NCBI GenBank assembly: GCA_026386955.1
Contig: JAPLMQ010000296.1
Span: forward strand, 1-41,655
Reading direction: 5' to 3'
Length of the DNA: 41,655 nt
Source of the DNA: Planctomycetota bacterium
Lineage (GTDB): Bacteria > Planctomycetota > Phycisphaerae > Phycisphaerales > Phycisphaeraceae
The notes beneath the pieces are model-generated. The model saw nothing but the letters and a program-made list of their open reading frames with translations, had not been told where the DNA came from and ran no database searches. The position numbers and the translations under genes are program-made. Below, one piece after another: positions 1 to 9,770 of the stretch; position 1 is the first letter of the stretch; each line of letters opens with the position of its first letter.

Positions 1-1
1 C

Positions 2-1252
2 GCCCGCGCGACCACCGCGGCGGCCTCCGCCTCGTCGGACGACACCGCCGAGATCGACCTCTCTTTGGAGCCGAGCGAGAACGACGCCGCGACGGCCGAG
101 GACCCCTCGAACGAAACCACGGAGATGATCTCGCCCACCGCCGCCGCGGACCGGGCCGTGGTCGAGCCTCCCGCGGAGAAGTCGCCGGCTCCCGTCGCCC
201 ATGCCGCCCCCGCGCCGGCGACGCCCGCGCCCCCGGCCGCAGCACCGTTCGACCGCTCCGCGCCCTCCACCGCGCCGGCCCGGCCCGCCTCCGCCGAGCC
301 CGTGGCCGCCGCGGCCTCCCCGGCCCCCCCGGTTCCCGCGCTCGACATCGTCTTCCCCGCCGGCCTGCAGGTCACCGGCCATCCCCCGCACCTCGCGGTG
401 GTCTCGTGCAACCAGGAGGGCGTGCTCTTCGCGTTCGACGCCGGGTTCCTCGAGCACATGGGCTTCCGCCGGAGCATGCCCCAGCGCTGCGCCATGAGCG
501 GGCAGGCGCAGAAGGCGGACCTGATCGCCCGCCCGCTGGCGTTCGTCGACCGCGCCAAGACGCCGGTCCGCTCGCCGCGCGAGGTGGAGATCCACCACGA
601 GGTCCAGCTCGACGCGCACCGCTCGCCCGCCGACGTGCTCCACGCCATGGGGCAGCTCGAGCAGTTGCCCGCCCCGTTCAACCGCCCGCTCCCGTACTAC
701 GTCGCGACGGGTCACTCGCTCGCGTCGCTGAGCTGCTCGACGATCAACCGCGCCGACGGCGGCGTGACCTGCCGCGTGCTCATCCCCGACGGGCAGACCG
801 CCCTCGAGTGGCTGATGCGCGTCAACGGCGTCTGCGGCCCCGAGCACCCGCTGCTCGAGCACGCCGTGGGGATGCTCTGGTCCGACGCATGGAGGGAACT
901 GCCCGACAAGGTCCGCCACCGGCTCTCCGCCTGGTGCGGCTTCGAGCCGATGGAGTCCTTCCGCGTCTACCTGCCCGACGCCGACTTCGCCAAGCAGGAC
1001 CTGGGCCTCGCGGGCGTGGTGATCACCGACCGACGGCTGATCCACTGCAAGTTCAACCACAAGGGGCAGGCCCCGCTCGACGCCGAGGCGGTCCTGCGCG
1101 TCCAGCCCGAGGGCGAGTTCGTCAACCTCACGCTGCAGACCGTGGTGGAGCGCGTGAAGGTCGCCAAGCTCAGCCTCGCGGACTTGCCGGCGCTGGTCCG
1201 CGGCCTCCGCGATGCGAAGGGGCTGACGCTGCAGATGGGCGGGCGAGAGTGA
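2..1252 (+). CDS. Hypothetical protein, 5' end cut by window edge
   Basis: The reading frame is open from base 2 with no stop, so the gene begins left of the window; the TTG at 65 is probably internal. The visible part is about 416 residues. The first ~115 residues are low-complexity, rich in Ala, Pro, Ser and acidic residues, and look like a disordered linker. A compositionally normal domain of about 280 residues follows, starting near ALDIVFPAGLQV and running to the TGA at 1250. I do not recognise the family and see no transmembrane segment or catalytic motif in the visible part. The gene is followed at 1306 by a strong hairpin terminator shared with the convergent pilin-like gene. Codon use matches the neighbours. 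It is real coding sequence by its length and composition, but its function is unknown. Confidence 0.75.
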   Translation, partial: ARATTAAASASSDDTAEIDLSLEPSENDAATAEDPSNETTEMISPTAAADRAVVEPPAEKSPAPVAHAAPAPATPAPPAAAPFDRSAPSTAPARPASAEPVAAAASPAPPVPALDIVFPAGLQVTGHPPHLAVVSCNQEGVLFAFDAGFLEHMGFRRSMPQRCAMSGQAQKADLIARPLAFVDRAKTPVRSPREVEIHHEVQLDAHRSPADVLHAMGQLEQLPAPFNRPLPYYVATGHSLASLSCSTINRADGGVTCRVLIPDGQTALEWLMRVNGVCGPEHPLLEHAVGMLWSDAWRELPDKVRHRLSAWCGFEPMESFRVYLPDADFAKQDLGLAGVVITDRRLIHCKFNHKGQAPLDAEAVLRVQPEGEFVNLTLQTVVERVKVAKLSLADLPALVRGLRDAKGLTLQMGGRE

Positions 1253-1305
1253 GTCCAGCACCGTCTCGCTGAGCCGAGGCACGGTCGAGGTTCAATCAAA
1301 ACAAA

Positions 1306-1350
1306 AACCCCACGGCTCCCGCTTCATCGCGGCGGCCGTGGGGTTGTGTT
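1306..1350. terminator. Bidirectional intrinsic terminator
   Basis: CCCCACGGC (1308-1316) pairs perfectly with GCCGTGGGG (1335-1343), extended by AA/TT. An A-rich run lies on the left and a T-rich run (1344-1353) on the right. It lies between two convergent genes and can serve both. Confidence 0.8.
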
Positions 1351-1374
1351 TTTCAGCGAAGGCGGTCGCCCGCG

Positions 1375-1842
1375 TCAGAACCCGTTGGTGCGGGCCGAGT
1401 CGTTGGGGCGGAAGTCGCCGGTGGCTTCGTTGTAGTACCAGCCGCTGGTGCCCACGCCCGTGGTGGCGATGCTGTTGGAGGGGATCCAGGGGTTGATCGG
1501 GATGGTCTGGAGATACGGCCCGAGCGGGTAGCCCGAGGTGCCGACGGCGGCGGTGGCGCCCTGGATGTTGCTCGACGTGGTCATCTGCGCGGAGAAGTTG
1601 GCGAGCGTCGGCCAATCGCCGTTGTGCTGGCTCTGGTAGATCTGCAGTTGGGTGCGGATCCGCGAGAGGTTCATCAGCATCGCGCTGTCGCGCGACTCGG
1701 AGTTGGCGCTGACGAACTGCGGCACGACGATCGCGGCGAGGATGCCCAGGATCGTCACGACGATCAGGATCTCAACCAGCGTGAACGCCCTGCGGGGGGC
1801 TTTGCGGGGCTTGCGGGCAGCGGTCAAGGCGAGCTGTTGCAC
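1375..1842 (-). CDS. Type IV pilin / type II secretion pseudopilin-like protein
   Basis: This is a secreted prepilin-like subunit of about 155 residues. After a basic leader (RKPRKAPRRA) comes the class III signal FTLVEILIVVTILGILAAI, with Glu at mature position 5 and a hydrophobic helix that would be cleaved and N-methylated by a PilD-type peptidase. The residue before the cleavage site is Ala19, where Gly is usual. The C-terminal part has the GspG-like pattern GPYL...IPINPW and ends near a Trp/Tyr-rich segment. I chose the GTG at 1842 because AGGAAGG lies 8 bases upstream and the leader then has a normal length; upstream in-frame starts give an unlikely leader. It may be a major pseudopilin (GspG-like) or one of the many DUF1559-type or short planctomycetal prepilins. 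No secretion genes are adjacent, so the system it belongs to is unknown. Confidence 0.85.
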   Translation of the reverse strand: MQQLALTAARKPRKAPRRAFTLVEILIVVTILGILAAIVVPQFVSANSESRDSAMLMNLSRIRTQLQIYQSQHNGDWPTLANFSAQMTTSSNIQGATAAVGTSGYPLGPYLQTIPINPWIPSNSIATTGVGTSGWYYNEATGDFRPNDSARTNGF

Positions 1843-2116
1843 GGGTTCTTCCTTCCTGGCCTCACGTGTTGCTGCGGGCGCGATGATCGATCGAAAAAAG
1901 ACGTGCCCGGCTTGGGTCACACACGCATAAACACCTTGGGCTTATCGGCGGGGATCCGGACGCAGTTGAGCCCGCGGTGTGGAAAAGCCTCCCGCAATGG
2001 GGCCGCGGCTTGCCCGGGCGTCACAGGCGGCACGGCCGCGCCGCGAGGTATCGGGGCCCGGCTGACCCCGCGCGTTATCCGGACGCTCCCGCCTCCCCAC
2101 GGGGTATGATGGCGCG

Positions 2117-3928
2117 ATGCTCGAAGCAGGGATGCTCAAGCGCTGGCGGCTCGCCCCGCCGCCCGAAGCGGATGTCGTCGACGCGCTGGTCCGCTCGCAG
2201 GGCGTGCCTCCGCTGGTCGCCACCTTGCTGAGCCAGCGGGGTCAGGCCGACCGCGACGTCGCCGGCTCCTTCCTCCGCCCCAAGCTCACCGACCTGCACG
2301 ATCCCCGGCTCGTCCCGGGCCTCGCCGACGCCGCCGAGCGCATCGCTCGCGCGGTCCGCGAGCGCCAGCCGATCGTGGTCTACGGCGACTACGACGTCGA
2401 CGGCGTGACGGCCGGGGCGATCCTCTGGCACATGCTCGGGGCCCTGGGCGGGCGCGTGACGACCTACGTCCCGCACCGCATCGAGGAGGGCTACGGGCTC
2501 AACCCGCAGGCGATCGAGCAGATCATCGTCGAGTCGAGGCAAGCGGCGGCCGGAGGGGATTCGGATGGGACCGTTTCCGGGGGGACGCCGCTGATCATCT
2601 CCGTCGACTGCGGCATCACCGCGGTCGAGCCCGCGAAGGTCGCCCGCCGGCTCGGGGCCGACCTGATCATCACCGACCACCATGAGTTCGACCCCGCGAA
2701 CCTCCCCGACGCCTGCGCGCTGGTCCACCCTCGCCTCGAGCGAGGCGGCGTCCCGGCCTACCCCTTCGACGGGCTCTGCGGCGCGGGCGTCGCCTTCAAG
2801 CTCGCGTGGCACGTCGCCCGCGTCGTCAACGGCTCGGAGCGCCTGCCCGAAAAGCTCAAGACGCTATTGCTCGACCTGATGGCCTTCGCCGCGCTGGGCA
2901 CGGTCGCCGACGTCGTCCCGCTCGTGGGCGAGAACCGCGTGCTGACGACCTATGGGTTGGGAAGGATCAAGCAGACGACCTTCGCCGGACTCAACGCGCT
3001 GATCGACGCCTCGCGCCTGCGCGACGAGAAGATCGACTCCTACCACGTCGGCTTCGTGCTCGGCCCGCGGCTCAACGCCGCGGGGCGCATGGGCCACGCC
3101 CGCACCGCGCTCCGCCTCCTCACCGACGCGCCACCGGCCGAGGCGGCCGAGATCGCCTCCTTCCTCACCGGCGAGAACGAGTCCCGCCGGGCGACGGAGC
3201 GCGAGATCTTCGAGGAGGCCAAGGCGATGGTGAAGGCGGGGGGCTACGACGGGCGCGACAGCCGCGCGATCGTCCTGGGAAAGGCGGGCTGGCACCCGGG
3301 CGTGGTCGGCATCGTCGCCAGCCGGCTCGTCGAGGCCTTCGCCCGCCCGGTCGTCATGCTCTCGCTCGACCCCGAGAGCGGCGAGGCCCACGGCTCGGCC
3401 CGCAGCGTCGACGGAGTCTCCATCCACGAGGCGATCGGCTCCTGCGCCGGCCTGCTCTCCAGCTTCGGCGGGCACGCGATGGCGGCCGGGCTTCGCTTCC
3501 CATCCGACCGCCTCGACGCCTTCCGCGACCAGCTCGTGACCTTCGTCAACCAGAGGCTCGGCGCGGACGACCTCGTGGCGATCCTGCCCATCGACGCCGA
3601 ATGCTCCCTCGCGGAGATCGACCTGGAGATCGGCAATCAACTGCAGCGGCTCGCCCCGTTCGGACGCGGGAACCCCTCGCCTGTGCTCTGCGTCCGCGGG
3701 GCCGTCGTCGAGCGCTCTGCTCAGCGCATGGGCGGCGAGGGCAAGCACCTGAGCGTGATGCTCCGCCAAGGGCAGAGGCTGGTCCGCGCGGTGGGCTGGA
3801 GCATGGGCGACTTCGCCCCCAAGCTGCCCGCGGGCTCGCGGATCGACGCGGCCGTCGAGATCCATTGCTCGGAGTGGCAGGGCGTCCGCCGGGCGGAGGC
3901 GCACCTGAAGGACATCAAGATCCTCTGA
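2117..3928 (+). CDS. recJ: Single-stranded-DNA-specific exonuclease RecJ
   Basis: RecJ degrades single-stranded DNA 5'-3' in recombination (RecFOR pathway), mismatch repair and base-excision repair, in the cytoplasm. The 603-residue protein has the usual length. DHH-family motifs are in order: DYDVDG (91-96), SVDCG with Asp164, and DHH (187-189), which bind the two catalytic metals. The DHHA1 domain follows, with RLNAAGRMGHA (318-328), and GGHAMAAG (451-458) marks its substrate-binding site. An OB-fold region closes the protein. The ATG at 2117 starts a typical RecJ N-terminus (KRWRL...). The gene stands alone and is followed by a hairpin terminator shared with convergent der. The residues for catalysis are all present and I see no anomaly. 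Confidence 0.97.
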   Translation: MLEAGMLKRWRLAPPPEADVVDALVRSQGVPPLVATLLSQRGQADRDVAGSFLRPKLTDLHDPRLVPGLADAAERIARAVRERQPIVVYGDYDVDGVTAGAILWHMLGALGGRVTTYVPHRIEEGYGLNPQAIEQIIVESRQAAAGGDSDGTVSGGTPLIISVDCGITAVEPAKVARRLGADLIITDHHEFDPANLPDACALVHPRLERGGVPAYPFDGLCGAGVAFKLAWHVARVVNGSERLPEKLKTLLLDLMAFAALGTVADVVPLVGENRVLTTYGLGRIKQTTFAGLNALIDASRLRDEKIDSYHVGFVLGPRLNAAGRMGHARTALRLLTDAPPAEAAEIASFLTGENESRRATEREIFEEAKAMVKAGGYDGRDSRAIVLGKAGWHPGVVGIVASRLVEAFARPVVMLSLDPESGEAHGSARSVDGVSIHEAIGSCAGLLSSFGGHAMAAGLRFPSDRLDAFRDQLVTFVNQRLGADDLVAILPIDAECSLAEIDLEIGNQLQRLAPFGRGNPSPVLCVRGAVVERSAQRMGGEGKHLSVMLRQGQRLVRAVGWSMGDFAPKLPAGSRIDAAVEIHCSEWQGVRRAEAHLKDIKIL

Positions 3929-3950
3929 CCTCGATGCCGCGCGCCAGTGC

Positions 3951-3979
3951 AAAGCCCAGGCACCGCGTGCCTGGGTTTT
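3951..3979. terminator. Bidirectional intrinsic terminator (recJ/der)
   Basis: CCCAGGCAC (3955-3963) pairs with GTGCCTGGG (3967-3975) around a 3-base loop, flanked by AAAG and TTTT. It lies between convergent recJ and der. Its stem is almost identical to that of the terminator at 21683-21703. Confidence 0.8.
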
Positions 3980-4004
3980 CAGGTTCACGATCGAACTCCG
4001 TGAC

Positions 4005-5597
4005 TCACACCTCTTCGTCGTCTTCCTCGAAGTCCTCGTCGAAAGAGTCATCGAGGTCGATGCCCTCGCCTGCCACGAGCGCGTCCTCGTCGGGGACGCC
4101 CTTGACGTCCTCGAAGTCCTCGATGTCCGCCGGGAGGGGCTGCATCTTCTTGTCCTTCCCGCGGCCGCGCGTCTTGCCCTTCTCCCGCGGCGGGCCGCCC
4201 TCGGCCCCACGGGCCCCGCGGGCGGCGCCCGTCGCGCTGTCGGTCCCGCTCTGGCGCCCGCGGATGATCAGCCGGATCGGCACCTCCGCGAACGGGAGCG
4301 TGTCGCGGAACCGGTTGATCAGGAACCGCTGGTACGACGCGTCGAACATGTCCGGGTCGTTGACCGAGAGGAAGATCGTCGGCGGGTTGGTCGTGAGCTG
4401 CGTCGCGTAGTAGATCTTGGGTTTGCGCCCGATGCCCGAGGTCGGGGCCTTCTCCGCGAGGATCTGCTCGAGGACGCGGTTGAGCTCCCCGGTGCCCACG
4501 CGGTGCGACGCCTGCGCGTGCAGGTTGAGCGCCATCGCGGCCGCCTCGCGCTGCCCCTCCTTCGCCGACGCGGTGGCGAAGACGATCGGCGCGAAGTTCA
4601 GCCCCTGCAGCTCCTGGTCGAGGTACTTGATGTAGTCCTCCTGCGTGGCCTTCTCCTTCGCGAGGTCCCACTTGTTCACCACGAGCACCGTCGGCTTGAA
4701 GTGCCGCTGCAGCTCGCTGGAGAGCTGCTTGTCGACCCCGCTGACGGGGATGGCAGCGTCGATCAGGAAGAGCACCACGTCGGCCCGGCGGATGGAGCGC
4801 AGGGCCCGGTGGTGGCTGTAGTACTCGATGTCGCCCGAGAGGCTCTTGGTCTTGCGCACGCCCGCGGTGTCGATCGCGGTGAAGACCTTGCCCTCGCTCT
4901 CGAAGCGCACGTCGACCGAGTCGCGCGTCGTGCCCTCGATCTCGCTGACGATCACGCGCTCCTCGCCCGCGAGGGCGTTGACCAGCGTGCTCTTGCCCGC
5001 GTTGCGCTTGCCGACGATCGCCAGGAGCATGCCCGGATCGGGCTTCTCGGCGGCCCCGCCGATCTTGTCCCAGTCGATGCGGGCCAGGATCGCGTCGACC
5101 AGGCCCGGGCGGTTGCGCGCGGTCGAGGCGGAGACGGGGATGGGCTCGCCGAAGCCCAGCGACATGGCCTCGTACATGTTGGCCTCGAGCTGCGTGTCGT
5201 CGACCTTGTTGGCGACCAGCAGCACCGGCGCGCCGTCCTTGTTGCGCGTGGTGTGGAGCAGCTTGGAGACGACCCTGTCGAGCGGGGTGACGCCGTCGTG
5301 CGCGTCGATGACGAAGAGCACGAGGTCGGCCTCGGCCAGGCCGAAGGCGATCTGCTCCTCGACCTGCGCGGTGAGGTTCTGCGAGTCCTCGATGCCGTAG
5401 CCGCCGGTGTCGATGACGTCGACGTAGCGCGGGGGCTGGCTGCGGTCGTCGCCCTGGAGGGCGATGGTCGTGGAGATGCGGTCGCGCGTGACGCCCGCGG
5501 TGGGGTCGACGATGCTCACGCGACGGATGGCGAGCATGTTGAGGAGGCTGGACTTGCCGACGTTGGGCCGGCCGACGATGACGACTTTGGGGATCAC
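4005..5597 (-). CDS. der: Ribosome biogenesis GTPase Der (EngA)
   Basis: Der is a tandem-GTPase protein that binds the 50S subunit during assembly. Both G domains are intact. G1 is GRPNVGKSS (9-17), with DTGG (63-66) and NKVD (130-133). G2 has GKRNAGKST (196-204), DTAG (243-246) and NKWD (308-311). The C-terminal KH-like domain includes the segment INRFRDTLPFAEVPIRL. At 530 residues it is longer than the usual 440-490. The excess is a charged, Gly/Arg-rich linker followed by a very acidic tail ending DLDDSFDEDFEEDDEEV. The start is a GTG whose GTGA overlaps the tsaB stop by 4 bases, which implies translational coupling. It is the last gene of the leftward ABC transporter-tsaB-der operon. Confidence 0.97.
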   Translation of the reverse strand: MIPKVVIVGRPNVGKSSLLNMLAIRRVSIVDPTAGVTRDRISTTIALQGDDRSQPPRYVDVIDTGGYGIEDSQNLTAQVEEQIAFGLAEADLVLFVIDAHDGVTPLDRVVSKLLHTTRNKDGAPVLLVANKVDDTQLEANMYEAMSLGFGEPIPVSASTARNRPGLVDAILARIDWDKIGGAAEKPDPGMLLAIVGKRNAGKSTLVNALAGEERVIVSEIEGTTRDSVDVRFESEGKVFTAIDTAGVRKTKSLSGDIEYYSHHRALRSIRRADVVLFLIDAAIPVSGVDKQLSSELQRHFKPTVLVVNKWDLAKEKATQEDYIKYLDQELQGLNFAPIVFATASAKEGQREAAAMALNLHAQASHRVGTGELNRVLEQILAEKAPTSGIGRKPKIYYATQLTTNPPTIFLSVNDPDMFDASYQRFLINRFRDTLPFAEVPIRLIIRGRQSGTDSATGAARGARGAEGGPPREKGKTRGRGKDKKMQPLPADIEDFEDVKGVPDEDALVAGEGIDLDDSFDEDFEEDDEEV

Positions 5598-6400
5598 TTT
5601 GGACGTCCTGCCCGCGGGTCTCGCGAGTCGGCCGCGGTGGATGCGTGCGACCCGGCGGCGGCCAGCGCCAGGCGTTTTTCCTCCAGACGTTTGTCCCAGA
5701 GCTCCTCGGCCTCGGGCCGACGGGCGTAGATCGGATCAAGCTTGGATGCGTCGACGAAGCGCCCCTCGGCGGCCGCCGCCCGGCCCAGCGCCCAGACGGC
5801 GCGGGCCTGCGGCACGGCCAACTCGGCGGCAAGGAGGCTCGCGCCCACGGGCAGTGGGCGCGAGAAGTCCTCATGGGCGGGATCGGCGAGGATCCAGAGC
5901 GGCGATGTCTCGCCCGCGGCGGCAAGGGTTTGGTCGAGCGTCATGAGTGAAGGCTCGGAGGCCGAGACCCAGACGGACGACGGGCCCAAGTCCGACCAGC
6001 GGAAGAGTCCGGTCCAGGCGACGCCCGCCTTGACGTTGAGCCGGACGGCGAGCAGCCGGGCGGCGACGTCCGCGGGCGGGGCGTTGCGGGCCAGGACGTC
6101 AAGCGTCGGCACAGCGACGAGGCTGACCTTCAGGGCCAGGGCGAGCGTCTTTGCGGTGGCGATGCTGATGCGCAGGCCGGTGAAGGATCCCGGCCCAGCG
6201 GAGACGTAGACCTTGCCCAGGTCGCCGGGCGTCACGCCGTGCCGCCGGCAGAGGGCGTCGATTGTGGGCATCAAGTCGACGGCGTGGCGGCTGAGCGGGG
6301 GCATCTCGGCGCAGACGAGCAGCGCATCGCCATGCCCCAGGGCGATCGAGCCCAGGGGAGACGACGTTTCGATGGCGAGGCTGTGCGCCCTGTCCCGCAT
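5594..6400 (-). CDS. tsaB: tRNA threonylcarbamoyladenosine biosynthesis protein TsaB
   Basis: TsaB is the ASKHA-fold scaffold partner of TsaD and TsaE, which make t6A37 in ANN-decoding tRNAs. The N-terminal LAIETSSPLGSIAL matches the family's ILAIDTS start, and the diagnostic VSAGPGSFTGLRI segment (about residues 67-79) is intact. The protein is 268 residues, slightly longer than the common 220-240, with an extra C-terminal basic/Ala-rich stretch after the YARRPEAEE region. The YARRPEA segment is also typical of TsaB. The stop overlaps the der GTG start by 4 bases. Upstream, a 48-base gap separates it from the permease gene, so co-transcription is likely. No other t6A genes (tsaC, D, E) are in the window. 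Confidence 0.95.
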   Translation of the reverse strand: MRDRAHSLAIETSSPLGSIALGHGDALLVCAEMPPLSRHAVDLMPTIDALCRRHGVTPGDLGKVYVSAGPGSFTGLRISIATAKTLALALKVSLVAVPTLDVLARNAPPADVAARLLAVRLNVKAGVAWTGLFRWSDLGPSSVWVSASEPSLMTLDQTLAAAGETSPLWILADPAHEDFSRPLPVGASLLAAELAVPQARAVWALGRAAAAEGRFVDASKLDPIYARRPEAEELWDKRLEEKRLALAAAGSHASTAADSRDPRAGRPK

Positions 6401-6448
6401 CGGGCCATTGTACCGCCCAATCGCCGAGCCGTCGGATGGGGTGGTATG

Positions 6449-9094
6449 TCACTCCCCCGCGAGAAGCGTGCGCGGGTGCGTCAGCGCGAGCCGGACGATG
6501 CCGGGGATCGCCGCGAGGAGGGCGAGGAGGACGACGGTCGCCCAGCCGAACGCGATGACGTCCCAGGGGATGGTCATGGCGTAGGAGAGGCCCAGCAGGC
6601 GGGCGTGGAAGGTCTTGTCGATCATCGCGAGGGTCAGGCCCAGGGCGGTGCCGACGGTGCAGCCGGTGAGGGCGACGAGCAGGGCCTCGGCGGCGATGAG
6701 CCTGCCGAGCAGCCCGCGAGTTGCTCCCGCCGCGCGGAGGACGCCGTACTCGAACTGCCGGGCGGAGATGTTGGCGAGGATCAGGTTGCCCACGCCGAAG
6801 CAGGCGATGAAGAGCGTCGCCAGCGCGAGCGAGCTGGCGACCTCCATGAGCCCCTTGGCGACGGCGAGCACCAGCCAGCGGATGCTCGAGCTCGACCCGA
6901 CGATCACGCCCGGGACCTTCCGGCGGATCGCGGCCATGACCTTCTCCTCGTCCGCGCCCTTGGCGAACTTGAGCAGGATGAGGTTGACGCTGTCGTTCCC
7001 GAAGAGCTCGCGGGCGTCGGCGCGCGAGGCGAAGACCGAGGCGACGGCCGCATCGGAGTAGTAGCGCTGGATGCCGAAGAACTGCACCGCCACCTCCAGC
7101 CCGGGCGAGGCGACGACGCCGACGATCTCGAAATCGACCGGCCCCTGCGCCGGCGTGTTGAGCGCGATGTGCGAGCCCAGGCCCAGCCCGTGCGCGACCT
7201 TGTATTCCCGGCTGACCAGCACCGCCCGCCCCTGCTCGAGCCGCTTGGCGGCTGTGGCGGGGTCGCCCTCGACCCAGAGGATCTGCATCATCGAGAGGAA
7301 GGCCGTGGGCTCGAGGCTCACCAGCAGCGTGCGCCCCTCGGCGAGCTTGTCGACGCCGAAGTTCTGCCCGAGGGCCTCGACGGGGAACATCGTCGTCGGG
7401 CAGGCCATCGCGACGCCCTCGACCTTGCGCACGGCCTGCCACTGCGGCTCGGAGAGGGCGAAGAAGGAGTGGACGAAGGCGTCGGGCATCTCGATGCGGG
7501 TGAACCAGTCGCCCAGGGCGGAGCGCCCGCCGGTCCAGATGCCCACGAGCATCGCGAGCCCGAGCATGAGGGCGGCGCCGGTGAAGCCGTGGCGGTAGGG
7601 CGTCGCCGAGACGCTCTGGCGCAGGAGCGCGGCGGGCAGGCGCAGCGCGAGCGAGAGCGGCCAGGCGAAGACCGCGGCCAGCGCGACCAGCACCGGCACG
7701 CTGAGCAGGAAGAAGCCCGTGAAGAGCAGCGGCAGCCCGAAGCCGACGTAGACCCAGAAGGCGACCTGCGGATCGAGCGGGAGCTGCAGCAAGATCGGCT
7801 CGACGCCGACGAGGAGCAGGCCGAGCACGAGGCAGAGGAGGATGCCGCGGGCCGAGGGGCGCAGGGCCCGGCTGGCGAGCGCCTCCAGCGGCTGGACCGA
7901 CGCGGCCCGCCACGCGGGATAGCCCGCGGCGAGCAGGCCCGTGAGCAGTGCGACGCCCCCGGCGACGGCGACGCTGATCCAGTCGGGGCAAAAGCCGGCG
8001 GTGAGCGCCTCCGCGTGCCGGCGGTAGAAGAGGTAGGCGATGCCCATGCCCAGCGGAGCGCCCAGCAGCGAGCCCGCGCCCGCGAGCATCGCCCCGGCGA
8101 GCAGCTGCGCCCCGGCGACCTGCGCCCGCGACGCGCCGACGCAGCGGAGGATGCCCAGCTCGCGGGCCCGCTCGGTCACGGCGGTGGTGAGCCCGGTGAC
8201 GATGATGAAGCCCGCGGAGGTGAAGACGATCAGCGTCAGCAGCAGGAGCATGATCCGCACGGTGCGCAGGGCGCGGTCGACGCCCGAGGTCGCCGCGGCG
8301 AGCGTGTGGATCTCCACGCCCGGGGGCATGGCCTTGGCGTGCGCGGCCGTGGCGGCCTCGGCCTTCAGCCCGGGCTTGAGCTGGATGAAGACGCGGTCCA
8401 TCTTGCTCGGCAGGCCCGCGAGCCCGCGCGCCTCCTCGAACGTGATGTAGCCCGTGGGGCGCTGGAGCACGTCGAGCGAGGGGCGGCTGATGAGGCCCAC
8501 GACGGTGAATTTCCGCGGCCCGCCGGGGTTGTCGCCCACGTCCGCGGCCGCCTTCTTGCCGAGCATCATGTCGGCCATCCCGGAGATCAGGTCGCCCGAG
8601 CGGGCAGTGGAGAGGGTGACGACGTCGCCGGGCTTGAGGTGGGCGAAGCGGGCGATGCGCTGGTCGACGGCGATCTCGCCCGGGCCACGGATCCACCGGC
8701 CGTCGGTGATCTTCTGCGGCTGGAGGACCTGGTAGGCCTCGGGGTCGACGCCGACGGCGAGGTGGTTCATCCGCCGCTCGGGCGAGTCGCCCTCGAGCGC
8801 GACGCCCACGTCGAGCCGGCCCGAGGCGAGGAGCGTCTCGGGCCAGGCGCGGATCGTCGTGAGCAGCGCGTCGTCGACGCGCCCGCCGTAGCCGTGGCGG
8901 ACCTCGAGGTCGGCCATGCCCGCCATCCGGCTCAGCGAGAGCCGGACGGAGGAGGCGACGGTGCCCACGAGGCTGGCGACGGCGATGCTCAGCGCGGCCG
9001 CCAGCGCGACGGCGCTGACGAGCAGGCCGCTGCGCAGCCGCCTACCGGCCAAGCTGTTGATAGCGAGTTGCCACAGAGGCATGGTCGAGTCCAT
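6449..9094 (-). CDS. FtsX/MacB-type ABC transporter permease
   Basis: This is an inner-membrane permease of the FtsX-like superfamily, 881 residues. It begins [19 protein letters not shown], the usual cytoplasmic entry, followed by a membrane segment at about 20-47 and a large periplasmic domain. A three-helix FtsX module follows ([17 protein letters not shown] onward), then a central hydrophobic pair, a second periplasmic domain and a C-terminal FtsX module. This duplicated layout resembles the LolC/MacB-like permeases and lipoprotein or peptide exporters. Its start overlaps the ATPase gene by about 50 bases, so the two form one transporter; Met5 (9082) is an alternative start. The cargo cannot be told from the sequence. 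Confidence 0.9.
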   Translation of the reverse strand: MDSTMPLWQLAINSLAGRRLRSGLLVSAVALAAALSIAVASLVGTVASSVRLSLSRMAGMADLEVRHGYGGRVDDALLTTIRAWPETLLASGRLDVGVALEGDSPERRMNHLAVGVDPEAYQVLQPQKITDGRWIRGPGEIAVDQRIARFAHLKPGDVVTLSTARSGDLISGMADMMLGKKAAADVGDNPGGPRKFTVVGLISRPSLDVLQRPTGYITFEEARGLAGLPSKMDRVFIQLKPGLKAEAATAAHAKAMPPGVEIHTLAAATSGVDRALRTVRIMLLLLTLIVFTSAGFIIVTGLTTAVTERARELGILRCVGASRAQVAGAQLLAGAMLAGAGSLLGAPLGMGIAYLFYRRHAEALTAGFCPDWISVAVAGGVALLTGLLAAGYPAWRAASVQPLEALASRALRPSARGILLCLVLGLLLVGVEPILLQLPLDPQVAFWVYVGFGLPLLFTGFFLLSVPVLVALAAVFAWPLSLALRLPAALLRQSVSATPYRHGFTGAALMLGLAMLVGIWTGGRSALGDWFTRIEMPDAFVHSFFALSEPQWQAVRKVEGVAMACPTTMFPVEALGQNFGVDKLAEGRTLLVSLEPTAFLSMMQILWVEGDPATAAKRLEQGRAVLVSREYKVAHGLGLGSHIALNTPAQGPVDFEIVGVVASPGLEVAVQFFGIQRYYSDAAVASVFASRADARELFGNDSVNLILLKFAKGADEEKVMAAIRRKVPGVIVGSSSSIRWLVLAVAKGLMEVASSLALATLFIACFGVGNLILANISARQFEYGVLRAAGATRGLLGRLIAAEALLVALTGCTVGTALGLTLAMIDKTFHARLLGLSYAMTIPWDVIAFGWATVVLLALLAAIPGIVRLALTHPRTLLAGE

Positions 9095-9770
9095 TGACGT
9101 CGAAGGAGCCGCGGAAAACGCCGTCGCCCAGCACGTAGATGCGTTCGCAATGCGAGGCCGCGGCGGCCTCGTGCGTGACCATCACCACCGTCATCGCGTG
9201 CCGCTTCGCCAGGTCGCCCAGCAGCGTCCAGAGGCGGTCGCTGTTGGCCGAGTCGAGGCTGCCCGTGGGCTCGTCGGCGAGGAGGAGCTTGGGCGAGAAG
9301 ACCAGCGCCCGCGCGATCGCGACGCGCTGCTGCTCGCCGCCCGAGAGCGCGTCGGGGCGGTGCTCGGCCCGGTCGGTCAGCCCGAGGCTCTCGAGCAATT
9401 CGGCCACGCGCTGGCGGATCCAGCTCGACGGGCGATGGTCCAGCCGGGCGGGCAGCGCGACGTTCTGCGCGGCGGAGAGCGTGGGGATGAGGTTGAACTT
9501 CTGGAAGACGATGCCGACGCGCCGGCGACGGAAGAGCGTGAGCTGCCCGTCGCCCATGTTGGAGAGGTCCTGCCCGTCGACGACGACGCGTCCGCGGTCG
9601 GGGCGGTCGAGCCCAGCGGCGAGGTGGAGCAGCGTGCTCTTGCCGCTGCCCGAGGGGCCCATGACGGCGAAGAAGCCCGGCTCGTCGATGGCGAGGTCCA
9701 CGCCGCGCAGCGCGTCGATGGTTTGCCGCCCCTGGCGGTAGGACTTGAAGACGGCGTGGAGTTGGAGCAT
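9042..9770 (-). CDS. ABC transporter ATP-binding protein (MacB/LolD type)
   Basis: This is the ATPase partner of the FtsX-type permease. The 242-residue protein has Walker [10 protein letters not shown], a Q-loop in VFQKFNL, the signature LSGGEQQR, Walker B LLLADEPT with the following GSLDS, and the H-loop in VMVTHE. These are the features of the LolD/MacB group. I chose ATG 9770 because homology starts at [14 protein letters not shown]; the frame stays open upstream to 10103 but that stretch has no family character and crosses a hairpin. The stop is TAG. It is the first gene of the leftward operon ABC ATPase-permease-tsaB-der. The SD sequence before 9770 is weak. Confidence 0.92.
   Translation of the reverse strand: MLQLHAVFKSYRQGRQTIDALRGVDLAIDEPGFFAVMGPSGSGKSTLLHLAAGLDRPDRGRVVVDGQDLSNMGDGQLTLFRRRRVGIVFQKFNLIPTLSAAQNVALPARLDHRPSSWIRQRVAELLESLGLTDRAEHRPDALSGGEQQRVAIARALVFSPKLLLADEPTGSLDSANSDRLWTLLGDLAKRHAMTVVMVTHEAAAASHCERIYVLGDGVFRGSFDVNGLDHASVATRYQQLGR

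Noticed and set aside
6239..9097. Very long open frame on the plus strand opposite the permease
   Set aside because: It is antisense to a well-supported FtsX-type permease, and its translation is Arg/Gly/Asp-rich without domains. High-GC sequence makes such frames by chance.
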